The notes: generated by a model from the sequence alone, not told the origin. A stretch of DNA of 11,082 nucleotides from Prevotella sp. (GCA_031260865.1 JAISKQ010000071.1:1-11082), one strand, 5' to 3'; shown: positions 1 to 7,225, numbered from the stretch's first letter. A program made the numbers and translations.

Positions 1-321
1 GATTATGTCCCTGAAAAAGTGAATATCGGACGTATTGATATTCTTCAGAACTTCTCTTTCTTTGAAGTACCTGAAAAAGATGCTCAGAAAGTAATAAAAT
101 CGATAAGCCGCCAAGAACAGAATGGCCGCCGTATTTCGGTGGAAGTGGCAGGAGGAGGCGAACGCCAGGGAGGTAGCCGCGACCGTGCAGGTTTTGGTTC
201 TTCTCGTCCCGACAGAGACAAAGGCGCAAAACGCAACTCGGACTTCAAACCATCTAGATCGTCGTCAAAACCTGCCGACAAGGGCCAACGGAAAGGCGGA
301 CGCAAACCGAAATACTCGTAA
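1..321 (+). CDS. DEAD-box RNA helicase, C-terminal end (5' truncated by window)
   Basis: The frame is open from base 1 to the TAA at 319-321, so only the last 106 residues are in view. Roughly the first 50 residues (DYVPEKVNIGRIDILQNF onward, ending RRISVEVA) resemble the DbpA-type RNA-binding domain that closes DeaD/CsdA-like DEAD-box helicases. The rest is a low-complexity tail rich in Gly, Arg, Lys and Ser (GGGERQGG, GQRKGGRKPK), typical of the basic RNA-gripping tails of these enzymes. Known family role: ATP-dependent unwinding of RNA in ribosome assembly and RNA turnover, in the cytoplasm. The helicase core with its DEAD motif lies outside the window, so the exact subfamily is not shown and no gene symbol is given. 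A terminator follows 25 bp after the stop, so this gene ends its transcription unit. Confidence 0.8.
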   Translation, partial: DYVPEKVNIGRIDILQNFSFFEVPEKDAQKVIKSISRQEQNGRRISVEVAGGGERQGGSRDRAGFGSSRPDRDKGAKRNSDFKPSRSSSKPADKGQRKGGRKPKYS

Positions 322-345
322 GATTGTAAGATAACCGATTATAAT

Positions 346-386
346 AAAATGAGGCTGACTATTTTTTTGACAGCCTCATTTTTTTT
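346..386 (+). terminator. Rho-independent terminator after the helicase gene
   Basis: AAAATGAGGCTG (346-357) pairs perfectly with CAGCCTCATTTT (371-382), giving a 12-bp stem with a 13-nt loop. A run of eight T (379-386) follows and partly overlaps the stem. It lies 25 bp after the helicase stop codon and insulates that gene from dxs. The A-run on the left side could also let it work on the other strand. The core GAGGCTG/CAGCCTC recurs in the terminator at 7008-7033. Confidence 0.88.
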
Positions 387-530
387 GTTTAGGACGGTAA
401 CCACAAGAATCTTTTCGCAAGAGTAGCCTAAATTTATGAATCAAAGTATTTTACAGGCATAAACTCTTTCCGGCACAAAATTAAACCCATTTTTTATTAA
501 AATATCATAGAGAAAACAGCTTTTGTTTTA

Positions 531-538
531 TATATTTG
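531..538 (+). promoter_or_regulatory. Predicted -7 promoter element for the dxs-trkA-trkH unit
   Basis: TATATTTG is an exact match to the Bacteroidetes primary sigma factor -7 consensus TAnnTTTG. No TTTG-like -33 box is seen at the usual 19-21 bp upstream (about 507-511). The TTTG at 522-525 is too close. The expected start is about 7 nt downstream, inside the inverted repeat at 537-572. A weak -33 combined with a repeat at the start would suit regulated expression, which is inference. Confidence 0.5.
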
Positions 539-572
539 CTTGTTTATTACAATAGTAAGTAATAAGCAAGCA
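537..572. repeat. 14-bp inverted repeat over the predicted dxs transcription start
   Basis: TGCTTGTTTATTAC (537-550) and GTAATAAGCAAGCA (559-572) pair over 14 positions, with one T-G wobble (543 with 566) and an 8-nt spacer. The left arm starts within the last two bases of the -7 element. Because transcription would begin inside the left arm, the repeat is more likely a DNA-level protein site than an RNA hairpin. There is no T-run after it, which argues against a terminator. Confidence 0.6.
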
Positions 573-590
573 TTTAACGCTATGTTATTT

Positions 591-677
591 AGTTCTTAGT
601 TCCGAGTTATTACGCCCTTTGGGCAGTTACAAGTTAGAAGTGTTCGAAGAGTTAGAGTGTACAAGTTTACAAGAGTT
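591..677 (+). repeat. Degenerate AGTT-phased repeat with a small GCCC/GGGC hairpin
   Basis: AGTT occurs at 591, 598, 605, 625, 632, 650, 664 and 674. The first three and the 625/632 pair are spaced exactly 7 bp apart, giving units such as AGTTCTT, AGTTCCG and AGTTATT. Between 605 and 625 sits a short palindrome GCCC-TTT-GGGC (614-624). Similar AGTTANG-like intergenic runs are, from memory, scattered in Bacteroidales genomes. It lies in the presumed dxs leader. No function is proposed. Confidence 0.5.
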
Positions 678-742
678 CTAAAAAAAAGGTAAACATGAAA
701 TCTTGAAATCTATAAAGGCTTCTTTATATTAAAAGAATTTTT

Positions 743-2686
743 ATGAATGAACAATACGATATATCAGTGCTGGAAAATGTAAATTTCCCTGCCGATCTTA
801 AAAATTTAAACATTGAAGAGTTGGAAACTCTTTGCGCGGATTTACGGAATTTCCTCATTGACCAATTGAGCAATAATCCGGGACATTTTGGATCCAGTTT
901 AGGAACAGTTGAACTTACAGTTGCCCTTCATTATGTTTATAACACCCCTTACGACCGTATCGTTTGGGATGTGGGACATCAGGCATATAGCCATAAGATA
1001 CTCACAGGCAGAAGAGACCGGTTTTATACCAACCGTAAATTCGGAGGCCTATCCGGTTTCCCTAATCCTAATGAGAGCGAGTATGACGCCTTTGTAGCGG
1101 GACATGCTTCCAACTCAATATCCGCCGCGTTAGGCATGGCTGTGGCTTCCGCCCTGAAACTTGAAAACCGGCACGTTGTGGCGGTGATAGGCGATGGTTC
1201 CATGACAGGCGGGTTGGCATACGAAGCTTTGAACAATGCCAGTTCGCAGCCTAATAATATACTTATTGTTCTGAATGACAATGATATGGCTATTGATAAT
1301 AACGTTGGCGGCTTACGTGATTATCTGGTGAAAATGACGACCTCGCGTGCCTATAACAGGGTGAGAAACGACGTTTACCAGAAATTCAAGCGAGGTAATT
1401 TAATCTCCGATAAAGGAAAGAACTTCATACTCCGCTTCAACAATAGCCTGAAAGCATTGCTTACAAAGCAGCAAAATATGTTTGAAGGATTTAATATCCG
1501 TTACTTTGGTCCTGTGGACGGGCATGATCTGCGCGCCCTTATACGGATATTGCAGAACATAAAGGATATGAAAGGACCTAAAATACTGCATATACATACA
1601 GTAAAAGGTAAAGGCTTTAAACCTGCCGAAGTTTCGGCGACAGTATGGCATGCTCCCGGCAAATTCGATAAAGAGACCGGAGAACGTATTATCGTAAAAT
1701 CGAAAGACCAGCCTCAATTATATCAGGATGTTTTCGGACATACCTTGGTCGAACTGGCAGAGAAAGACAGCCGCGTGGTGGGTATTACTCCGGCTATGCC
1801 GACAGGCTCGTCCATGACCTACATGATGAAAGAATTTCCCGACAGGACGTTCGACGTCGGCATCGCCGAAGCGCATGCCGTCACTTATTCGGCGGGACTG
1901 GCGAAAGAAGGATTATTGCCATTCTGCAATGTTTATTCATCATTTATGCAACGGGCTTACGATCAGGTGATACACGACGTAGCCTTGCAGAATCTGCATG
2001 TCACGCTGTGTCTCGACAGATCCGGATTGGTAGGGGAAGACGGTCCCACGCATCACGGCTCTTTTGATTTGGCATACATGCGTTGTATCCCTCATCTTAC
2101 CATTGCTTCTCCTTATAACGAGCATTACTTACGTCATCTGATGTACACGGCGGCATACGGCAATGAAGGTCCGTTTGTTATCCGTTATCCCAGAGGACAA
2201 GGCGTCTTGAAAAATTGGGAGTGCGAAATGCAGTTATTGGAAATAGGCAAAGGCCGTAAGCTGAAAGACGGCAAAGACCTTGCCGTGCTGACCATCGGTC
2301 CCATAGGCAACACAGCGCACGACGCGATTGAACAAGTGGAAAGGCAAGGATTTTCAATAGCACATTATGATATGATTTTCTTAAAGCCGCTGGACACTTC
2401 TATATTGAAAGAGGTAGCCGAAAAATTCACCCATGTCATGACTATCGAGAATGGAGTGGTTAGCGGAGGCTTCGGCAGCGCGGTTCTGGAATATTTTAGC
2501 GACAATGATTATCAAAATATAAACGTTACCCGCGTCGGTTTACCCGATGAGTTCGTCACGCATGGTTCTATGAGCGACCTGAACAAACTGTGCGGAATAG
2601 ATGTTAAGGGATTGGTCGATCATATACAATCTGTATTATCCAAAACCAACATTGGGAAAAAAGAGGAAGCGAAAATCTATAAATAG
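743..2686 (+). CDS. dxs: 1-deoxy-D-xylulose-5-phosphate synthase
   Basis: Cytoplasmic thiamin-diphosphate enzyme that condenses pyruvate and glyceraldehyde 3-phosphate to deoxyxylulose 5-phosphate. This is the first step of the MEP route to isoprenoids, and the product also feeds thiamin and pyridoxal synthesis. The 647-residue length fits the family (about 620-640). Visible motifs are PGHFGSSLG (His48, active-site region), [14 protein letters not shown] near 120, the diphosphate/Mg site GDGSMTGG (150-157) with LNDNDMAID (177-185), FGPVDGHD (255-262), [13 protein letters not shown] (373-385) with catalytic Glu376, and DGPTHHG (433-439) with His437, the counterpart of E. coli His431. The usual EQHA motif reads EAHA here. 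From memory, non-Gln residues at this site occur in other Bacteroidales enzymes. The ATG at 743 is the first usable start and no Shine-Dalgarno is present. trkA begins 6 bp after the stop, indicating co-transcription. Confidence 0.97.
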   Translation: MNEQYDISVLENVNFPADLKNLNIEELETLCADLRNFLIDQLSNNPGHFGSSLGTVELTVALHYVYNTPYDRIVWDVGHQAYSHKILTGRRDRFYTNRKFGGLSGFPNPNESEYDAFVAGHASNSISAALGMAVASALKLENRHVVAVIGDGSMTGGLAYEALNNASSQPNNILIVLNDNDMAIDNNVGGLRDYLVKMTTSRAYNRVRNDVYQKFKRGNLISDKGKNFILRFNNSLKALLTKQQNMFEGFNIRYFGPVDGHDLRALIRILQNIKDMKGPKILHIHTVKGKGFKPAEVSATVWHAPGKFDKETGERIIVKSKDQPQLYQDVFGHTLVELAEKDSRVVGITPAMPTGSSMTYMMKEFPDRTFDVGIAEAHAVTYSAGLAKEGLLPFCNVYSSFMQRAYDQVIHDVALQNLHVTLCLDRSGLVGEDGPTHHGSFDLAYMRCIPHLTIASPYNEHYLRHLMYTAAYGNEGPFVIRYPRGQGVLKNWECEMQLLEIGKGRKLKDGKDLAVLTIGPIGNTAHDAIEQVERQGFSIAHYDMIFLKPLDTSILKEVAEKFTHVMTIENGVVSGGFGSAVLEYFSDNDYQNINVTRVGLPDEFVTHGSMSDLNKLCGIDVKGLVDHIQSVLSKTNIGKKEEAKIYK

Positions 2687-2692
2687 CATATC

Positions 2693-4030
2693 ATGAGGAT
2701 TGTAATTGCAGGAGCAGGAGCGGTAGGCACTCATTTGGCAAAGCTATTATCGATGGAAAACCAGGATATTATCCTGATGGACACAGATAAGGAGAAGCTT
2801 AATTTTTCGGGGTCTAATCTTGAGATGATGACCATGACGGCGTCATGTACGTCATTGAAAGACCTGAATGAGGTGGATGTTGAAGACGCCGACCTTTTTA
2901 TAGCGGTTACACCCGATGAGTCCGTAAACATCACGGCTTGCATGTTAGCAGCCAACATGGGAGCTAAAAAGACTTTTGCCCGTATTGATAACTATGAATA
3001 CCTGTTGCCTAAAAACAAGGAGTTCTTTAAGAAATTGGGTATCGGGTCTATGGTCTATCCTGAAATGCTGGCGGCGAAAGAAATCGTATCTGCCCTGAAA
3101 CGCCCGTGGGTACGCCAATGGGTAGAATTATGCGACGGCGCTATCATATTGGTCGGTGTGAAAGTAAGGGATAACTCCGAACTCGTAAATAAGCACTTAT
3201 ATGAATTGGGGAAAGAGAACAAGAAATTCCATATTGTCGCCATCAAACGAAACAACACGACAATCATCCCTTCGGGTAATCATCAAATATTGAGTGGCGA
3301 CATCGTTTTCTTTACCACCACCAAAGACAATGTGGAAGAACTACCCAAGATAACGGGTAAAGCCAAGTTTGAAGTAAAAAACGTCATGATAATGGGTGGC
3401 AGCCGTATTGCTATCCGTACATGCCAATATCTTCCGGACAGTACCAATATCAAATTATTGGAAGTGGATAAAGAGAAATCATACCAACTACTTGAAAAAT
3501 TACCAAAGAACGTAACGGTATATCATAATGACGGACGGAATGCCGAATTTCTGTTGCAGGAAGGAATAAGCGATATAGACGCCTTTGTGGCCGTCACCGG
3601 AAATTCCGAAGCCAACATCCTGGCTTGTATGGCGGCAAAACGGTATGGCGTTCGCAAAACGGTGGCGGAAGTTGAGAATATGGATTATATATCAATGGCG
3701 GAAAACTTAGATATAGGTTCCATCATCAATAAAAAGCTCATCACGGTAAATAACATATACCGTTTTCTGCTCAGCGCCGACGTGTCGAATGTAAAATCAC
3801 TGACTATAGCGAACGCCGATGTGGCGGAAATCATCGCGCGCCCTAATTCCCGCATCACAAAAAAAGAAGTGAAAAAGATTGTCCTCCCAAAGGATGTGAC
3901 GCTGGGAGGGCTTATCCGCAACGGCGAACCGATGATGATAGACGGGGATACACTGATAGAGCCATACGACCATGTTGTCGTCTTTTGCCTTGACGATACG
4001 TTGCGTGAGGCGGAGAAGTTTTTCAATTAG
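2693..4030 (+). CDS. trkA: Trk potassium uptake regulatory subunit TrkA
   Basis: Cytosolic NAD(H)-binding protein that sits under the TrkH channel and gates K+ uptake in response to nucleotides. At 445 residues it has the E. coli TrkA size and a duplicated RCK layout. The first TrkA-N domain covers about 1-125, with the Rossmann loop GAGAVG (7-12) and acidic Asp30 at the end of strand 2. TrkA-C follows at about 145-220. A second TrkA-N runs from about 229 to 345, where the loop reads GGSRIA (235-240) rather than GxGxxG and Glu257-Asp259 occupy the acidic position. A final TrkA-C lies at about 370-440. The second loop departs from the classic glycine pattern, so nucleotide binding there may be weaker, which is inference. 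Six bp after dxs and 14 bp before trkH, it appears to be the middle gene of one operon. Confidence 0.95.
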   Translation: MRIVIAGAGAVGTHLAKLLSMENQDIILMDTDKEKLNFSGSNLEMMTMTASCTSLKDLNEVDVEDADLFIAVTPDESVNITACMLAANMGAKKTFARIDNYEYLLPKNKEFFKKLGIGSMVYPEMLAAKEIVSALKRPWVRQWVELCDGAIILVGVKVRDNSELVNKHLYELGKENKKFHIVAIKRNNTTIIPSGNHQILSGDIVFFTTTKDNVEELPKITGKAKFEVKNVMIMGGSRIAIRTCQYLPDSTNIKLLEVDKEKSYQLLEKLPKNVTVYHNDGRNAEFLLQEGISDIDAFVAVTGNSEANILACMAAKRYGVRKTVAEVENMDYISMAENLDIGSIINKKLITVNNIYRFLLSADVSNVKSLTIANADVAEIIARPNSRITKKEVKKIVLPKDVTLGGLIRNGEPMMIDGDTLIEPYDHVVVFCLDDTLREAEKFFN

Positions 4031-4044
4031 CAGAACCCGAATCA

Positions 4045-5505
4045 ATGAGTAACTTTAATTATCGCTTTGTATTAAAAACGCTTGGTTTCCTGCTTATCAT
4101 CGAATCCTTATTCATGATGGCGGCGACAGTCGTTTCCTTCTACTATCACGAAGTGGCGGGGGATGCTATGCTCATCAGTTCCACAATCACTTTCTTTGCC
4201 GGTATCTTTATTCGTCTGGTGGGGACGGATGATTATGAGAAACCTATCGGGAAACGCGAGAGTTTCCTTGTCGTATCGCTTACTTGGGTCATCTTGTCGG
4301 CTTTCGGAATGCTGCCGTTTTACTTGAGCGGGGGCATACCCGACATTAGCAACGCTTTCTTTGAAACGATGTCGGGATTTACCACGACAGGCGCTTCTAT
4401 CCTTACCAATGTGGATGCTATGCCAAAAGGATTGTTATTTTGGAGAAGCATAACACAATGGATCGGCGGAATAGGTATCATCGTGTTTGCATTGGCTGTA
4501 TTGCCGATGCTGGGCGGCAATGCTTCCGTATTGTATGACGCTGAAACCACCGGTATTGTGCATGAACGCTTTCGACCCCGAATTACCCAAGTGGCAAAGA
4601 GGCTCTGGATAACCTACGTCGTTGTCACTTCAATCCTTTTTGTCATGCTCTGCCTGGGTCCTATGACCTTTTTCGACTCTGCCTGCCATGCCCTGACGAC
4701 GATGTCAACGGGAGGATATTCGACCAAACAGGCGAATATAGCGTATTGGAATTCCCCTTATATCGAATATGTGTTGAGTATCTTCATGTTTATAGGAGGC
4801 GTCAATTTCTCCCTTATATTCTTCTTGCTTAGGGGTATTCCAAAAAAACTGCTGAAGGATGAGGAGTTTAGGTGGTATGCCATGATATGCCTTGTTTTTA
4901 TAGCCGTCATCTCTCTCTGCCTGTATTTTTCAGGACAAATAAATAATTTCGAGCACTCGTTCCGAACCTCGCTGTTTCAGGTCATATCCATTATTACCAC
5001 CACCGGATTCACCACGGTCAATTACATGGGTTGGGGCGCGTTTTATATCTTCTTATTCTGCCTGCTCATGTTGTTTTGCGCTTGCGCCGGCTCTACCTCA
5101 GGAGGAATAAAGATTGTGCGAATCATCGTCCTGGTAAAAAACGCGATCAATGAATTTAAACGGCAGGTGCATCCGAATGCCATATTGCCGGTACGCCTGA
5201 ACAATCAGGTCGTCCCTATCGACGTGGTAACTAAGATATTAGCCTTTATGTTCCTTTATCTGGCAATACTGGGCGTCAGCTTCTTGGTATTATCTTTTTC
5301 CGGTATCACATTCGAAGAGTCCATCGGCGCCGCCGTCTCCTGTATGGGTAATGTAGGTCCGGGATTAGGAGAGATAGGTCACAACGGACATTTCAATGCT
5401 ATCCCTTCATTTTCCAAGTGGTATCTCTGCTTCCTGATGCTGACGGGTCGTTTGGAACTGTTCACCGTCCTTTCATTGTTTATGCCGGCGTTTTGGAGGA
5501 AATAA
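4045..5505 (+). CDS. trkH: Trk potassium uptake channel subunit TrkH
   Basis: Inner-membrane K+ translocating subunit of the Trk system (TrkH/KtrB superfamily). Its length of 486 residues is close to E. coli TrkH (483), with many hydrophobic segments spread over the protein. The four pore loops of the family are all visible: SGFTTTGASIL (110-120), ALTTMSTGGYST (216-227), IITTTGFTT (316-324) and CMGNVGPGLG (433-442). Each keeps the filter glycine expected for K+ selectivity. The conserved GRLELFTV segment near the C-terminus (468-475) is also present. It is last in the dxs-trkA-trkH unit, and its ATG lies 14 bp after the trkA stop. No GC-rich terminator follows. The AT-only inverted repeat at 5537-5577 is the only hairpin candidate. 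Confidence 0.95.
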   Translation: MSNFNYRFVLKTLGFLLIIESLFMMAATVVSFYYHEVAGDAMLISSTITFFAGIFIRLVGTDDYEKPIGKRESFLVVSLTWVILSAFGMLPFYLSGGIPDISNAFFETMSGFTTTGASILTNVDAMPKGLLFWRSITQWIGGIGIIVFALAVLPMLGGNASVLYDAETTGIVHERFRPRITQVAKRLWITYVVVTSILFVMLCLGPMTFFDSACHALTTMSTGGYSTKQANIAYWNSPYIEYVLSIFMFIGGVNFSLIFFLLRGIPKKLLKDEEFRWYAMICLVFIAVISLCLYFSGQINNFEHSFRTSLFQVISIITTTGFTTVNYMGWGAFYIFLFCLLMLFCACAGSTSGGIKIVRIIVLVKNAINEFKRQVHPNAILPVRLNNQVVPIDVVTKILAFMFLYLAILGVSFLVLSFSGITFEESIGAAVSCMGNVGPGLGEIGHNGHFNAIPSFSKWYLCFLMLTGRLELFTVLSLFMPAFWRK

Positions 5506-5536
5506 ACTTTTTCAGCCGTTTTTCCACTTCCAAAAC

Positions 5537-5577
5537 TATAAAAATATTCAAAATCTTATATATTCAATATTTTTATA
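5537..5577. repeat. Perfect 12-bp A/T inverted repeat before the tetR promoter
   Basis: TATAAAAATATT (5537-5548) and AATATTTTTATA (5566-5577) are exact reverse complements with a 17-nt spacer. The right arm ends one base before the -7 element at 5579, so the repeat covers the -33 region. Within it, ATATTCAA is also directly repeated (5544-5551 and 5560-5567, 16 bp apart). It could be a regulator site or, starting 32 bp after the trkH stop, a weak A/T-only terminator. The low base complexity makes a chance match more likely than for the other repeats. Confidence 0.45.
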
Positions 5578-5578
5578 C

Positions 5579-5586
5579 TAAATTTG
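5579..5586 (+). promoter_or_regulatory. Predicted -7 promoter element for tetR-fabG
   Basis: TAAATTTG matches the Bacteroidetes -7 consensus TAnnTTTG exactly and lies 33 bp before the tetR start codon. No TTTG -33 box is present at 19-21 bp upstream; that region is occupied by the A/T inverted repeat. It is flanked directly by inverted repeats on both sides, as expected for an autoregulated TetR promoter. Confidence 0.6.
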
Positions 5587-5609
5587 CACACTTATAATAC
5601 TTGTGTGCA
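5585..5609. promoter_or_regulatory. Inverted repeat TGCACAC-N11-GTGTGCA, candidate TetR operator
   Basis: TGCACAC (5585-5591) and GTGTGCA (5603-5609) are perfect reverse complements separated by 11 nt (centre spacing 18 bp). The left arm shares its first two bases with the -7 element, the transcription start should fall between the arms, and the tetR ATG is 10 bp further on. A repressor dimer here would block RNA polymerase. TetR-family proteins commonly bind palindromes in their own promoters, so the product of 5620-6219 is the natural candidate. Binding itself is inferred. Confidence 0.5.
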
Positions 5610-5619
5610 TCTTTAATGT

Positions 5620-6219
5620 ATGGCTATAAACAAGACCCGAAATATATTGATTGATGTAGCTCGTCAATTATTTGCAAGATTGGGCGTGGACAACACCACC
5701 ATGAACGATATTGCCGTCGCTTCTCATAAAGGACGTCGTACTCTTTACACCTACTTCAACAACAAGAATGAAGTATATCAGGCTGTGCTGGAAACAGAAC
5801 TCGACCAGATGTACCATGCGTTGCAAACGGTCGCCGGCAAAAATCTTCCCGCCGACGAAAAACTCCTTTTATTCTTTTACACCCGCTTTGACGCTATTAA
5901 GAATGTAGTTGCCCGAAACGGTACGTTGAAGGCTGACTTCTTTCGTGATATATGGCGTGTGCAAAACGTGCGTAAGTCATTTGACGTAAAAGAGATACAA
6001 ATATTGAAAGATATATTGAACAAAGGCGTGGAAGAAGGTACTTTTGAGATGCCGGATACCCAGGCTACCGCCGAAATCCTGCACCACGCGCTGAAGGGGC
6101 TGGAAGTTCCATACATCAGGGGACAAATCAGGGCGGAAAGGTTGCAGACCGAGTCGCAACGGGAAAATATCGCTTATCTTATATTTGAAGGAATTAAGAA
6201 AAAGAAAATAGATAACTAA
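5620..6219 (+). CDS. TetR/AcrR-family transcriptional regulator
   Basis: A 199-residue protein of typical TetR size. The N-terminal DNA-binding domain (about 5-55) is clear: RNILIDVARQLFARLGVDNT followed by the helix-turn-helix TMNDIAVASHKGRRTLYTYF (27-46) and NKNEVYQAVLE. The remaining helical part would bind an unknown ligand and form the dimer interface. The gene lies 15 bp upstream of fabG on the same strand and shares its promoter, so it probably controls fatty acid synthesis, perhaps sensing an acyl-CoA, acyl-ACP or fatty acid. That is inference from context; the ligand cannot be read from the sequence. The inverted repeats around its promoter suggest autoregulation. It is not named FabR or FabT, since neither identity is shown. 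Confidence 0.92.
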   Translation: MAINKTRNILIDVARQLFARLGVDNTTMNDIAVASHKGRRTLYTYFNNKNEVYQAVLETELDQMYHALQTVAGKNLPADEKLLLFFYTRFDAIKNVVARNGTLKADFFRDIWRVQNVRKSFDVKEIQILKDILNKGVEEGTFEMPDTQATAEILHHALKGLEVPYIRGQIRAERLQTESQRENIAYLIFEGIKKKKIDN

Positions 6220-6234
6220 ATTATATTTTAAATT

Positions 6235-6981
6235 ATGAAATTATTAGAAGGTAAAACCGCCGTTATTACAGGCGCGGCTCGCGGTATAGGTAAGGCTATC
6301 GCCCTTAAATTCGCGGAACAAGGAGCAAATATCGCGTTCACCGATTTGGCTATTGACGACAATGCGAAAGCAACCGAAGCCGAAATCGCCAAATTTGGAG
6401 TAAAAGTAAAAGGATACGCCTCCAATGCCGCTAATTTTGAAGATACCCATCATGTGGTAGAAGAAATAGCAAAAGACTTCGGAAAGATAGACATCCTCGT
6501 AAACAACGCCGGCATCACCCGCGACGGGCTGATGATGCGTATGAGCGAACAGCAATGGGATATGGTGATCAATATAAACTTGAAGTCGGCGTTCAACTTT
6601 ATCCACGCGCTTACCCCGATATTTATGAAGCAAAAGAGCGGAAATATCATCAATATGAGTTCTGTCGTAGGTCTTTCGGGCAACGCGGGACAAACAAACT
6701 ATTCGGCTTCCAAAGCCGGTATGATAGGATTGGCTAAATCCATCGCGAAAGAACTCGGCTCAAGAAACGTCCGCGCGAACTGCATCTGTCCGGGATTCAT
6801 CATTACGGAAATGACAGGCGTTTTACCTGACGATGTGAAGAAAAAATGGGCGGAACAGATTCCGTTGCGTCGCGGAGGTACTCCCGAAGATGTCGCTAAT
6901 GTCGCTGTATTCCTGGCTTCCGACCTGTCTTCGTATGTCACAGGACAAGCAATCCCCGTGTGCGGAGGAATGAATATGTAA
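6235..6981 (+). CDS. fabG: 3-oxoacyl-[acyl-carrier-protein] reductase
   Basis: NADPH-dependent reduction of 3-oxoacyl-ACP to 3-hydroxyacyl-ACP in cytoplasmic type II fatty acid synthesis. The 248-residue length matches FabG (E. coli 244). This classical short-chain dehydrogenase shows the cofactor loop TGAARGIG (12-19), the NNAG motif (90-93) followed by the FabG-like ITRDGLMMRM, and a complete catalytic tetrad Asn115, Ser143, Tyr156 (YSASK) and Lys160. Each is offset by five from the E. coli tetrad (110, 138, 151, 155). CPGFIITEMT (185-194) and the C-terminal GQAIPVCGGMNM are also FabG-like. Other SDR reductases share this fold, but the RDGLMMRM stretch and overall length favour FabG. It is downstream of the TetR gene in the same unit, and a hairpin terminator follows. 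Confidence 0.92.
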   Translation: MKLLEGKTAVITGAARGIGKAIALKFAEQGANIAFTDLAIDDNAKATEAEIAKFGVKVKGYASNAANFEDTHHVVEEIAKDFGKIDILVNNAGITRDGLMMRMSEQQWDMVININLKSAFNFIHALTPIFMKQKSGNIINMSSVVGLSGNAGQTNYSASKAGMIGLAKSIAKELGSRNVRANCICPGFIITEMTGVLPDDVKKKWAEQIPLRRGGTPEDVANVAVFLASDLSSYVTGQAIPVCGGMNM

Positions 6982-7007
6982 GACAATCGTTCTTATAGAT
7001 AACAAAA

Positions 7008-7033
7008 GGAGGCTGCCCAAACGGACAGCCTCT
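7008..7033. terminator. Hairpin terminator shared by convergent fabG and ferredoxin genes
   Basis: GAGGCTG (7009-7015) pairs with CAGCCTC (7026-7032), extended inside by CC/GG around an AAAC loop with one C-A mismatch, and outside by a G-T pair. On the plus strand TAATATTTTAAT follows. On the minus strand the stem is followed by a TTTT run (complement of 7004-7007). It lies 27 bp after the fabG stop and 25 bp after the ferredoxin stop on the other strand, so it can serve both. Confidence 0.8.
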
Positions 7034-7057
7034 AATATTTTAATAACCCTGATAAAA

Positions 7058-7225
7058 TTATGCAGGATGAATTGCTTCTGTTGGACAAGCATCAGCACAA
7101 GTTCCACAATCTGTGCAAGAGTCCGGATCAATTTTATAGATATCTCCTTCTGAAATAGCGCTAACCGGACATTCATCTATACATGTGCCGCAAGCAATAC
7201 AGTCTTCACTAATAACGTAAGCCAT
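7058..7225 (-). CDS. 2[4Fe-4S] ferredoxin, 55 residues
   Basis: Read on the minus strand from ATG at 7225-7223 to TAA at 7060-7058, this encodes MAYVISEDCIACGTCIDECP and on to ...AIHPA. Two bacterial ferredoxin motifs of the CxxCxxCxxxCP type are intact: Cys9, 12, 15, 19 and Cys37, 40, 43, 47, each last Cys followed by Pro. This predicts two [4Fe-4S] clusters in a small acidic soluble electron carrier of clostridial type, with the usual length of about 55. Known role: low-potential electron transfer, for instance with pyruvate:ferredoxin oxidoreductase or hydrogenase. The partner is not shown here. It has its own strong promoter at 7265-7295 and is convergent with fabG, so it is monocistronic. 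Confidence 0.96.
   Translation of the reverse strand: MAYVISEDCIACGTCIDECPVSAISEGDIYKIDPDSCTDCGTCADACPTEAIHPA

Larger units (their letters stand above)
387..742 (+). other. Gene-free region upstream of dxs
   Basis: This stretch of about 355 bp holds no convincing coding sequence on either strand. Its left part (about 387-520) is AT-rich with nothing recognisable. The right part holds a perfect -7 promoter element (531-538), a 14-bp inverted repeat over the expected transcription start (537-572), and a degenerate AGTT-phased repeat (591-677). If the promoter call is right, dxs has a leader of about 200 nt. I looked for a TPP riboswitch, reasonable before a thiamin-dependent enzyme, and did not see its conserved CTGAGA core. 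Confidence 0.6.

Noticed and set aside
387..742. Possible TPP riboswitch in the long dxs leader
   Set aside because: The conserved CTGAGA core of the TPP aptamer is absent, and the hairpin at 537-572 overlaps the promoter instead of lying in the transcript.
5506..5578. Strong terminator after trkH
   Set aside because: Only an A/T-only repeat is present, without a GC stem, so termination there is uncertain; it is listed as a repeat instead.
6244..6693. 149-codon minus-strand frame opposite fabG
   Set aside because: It lies wholly within fabG, which has a complete motif set, and the minus-strand protein shows no recognisable domain.
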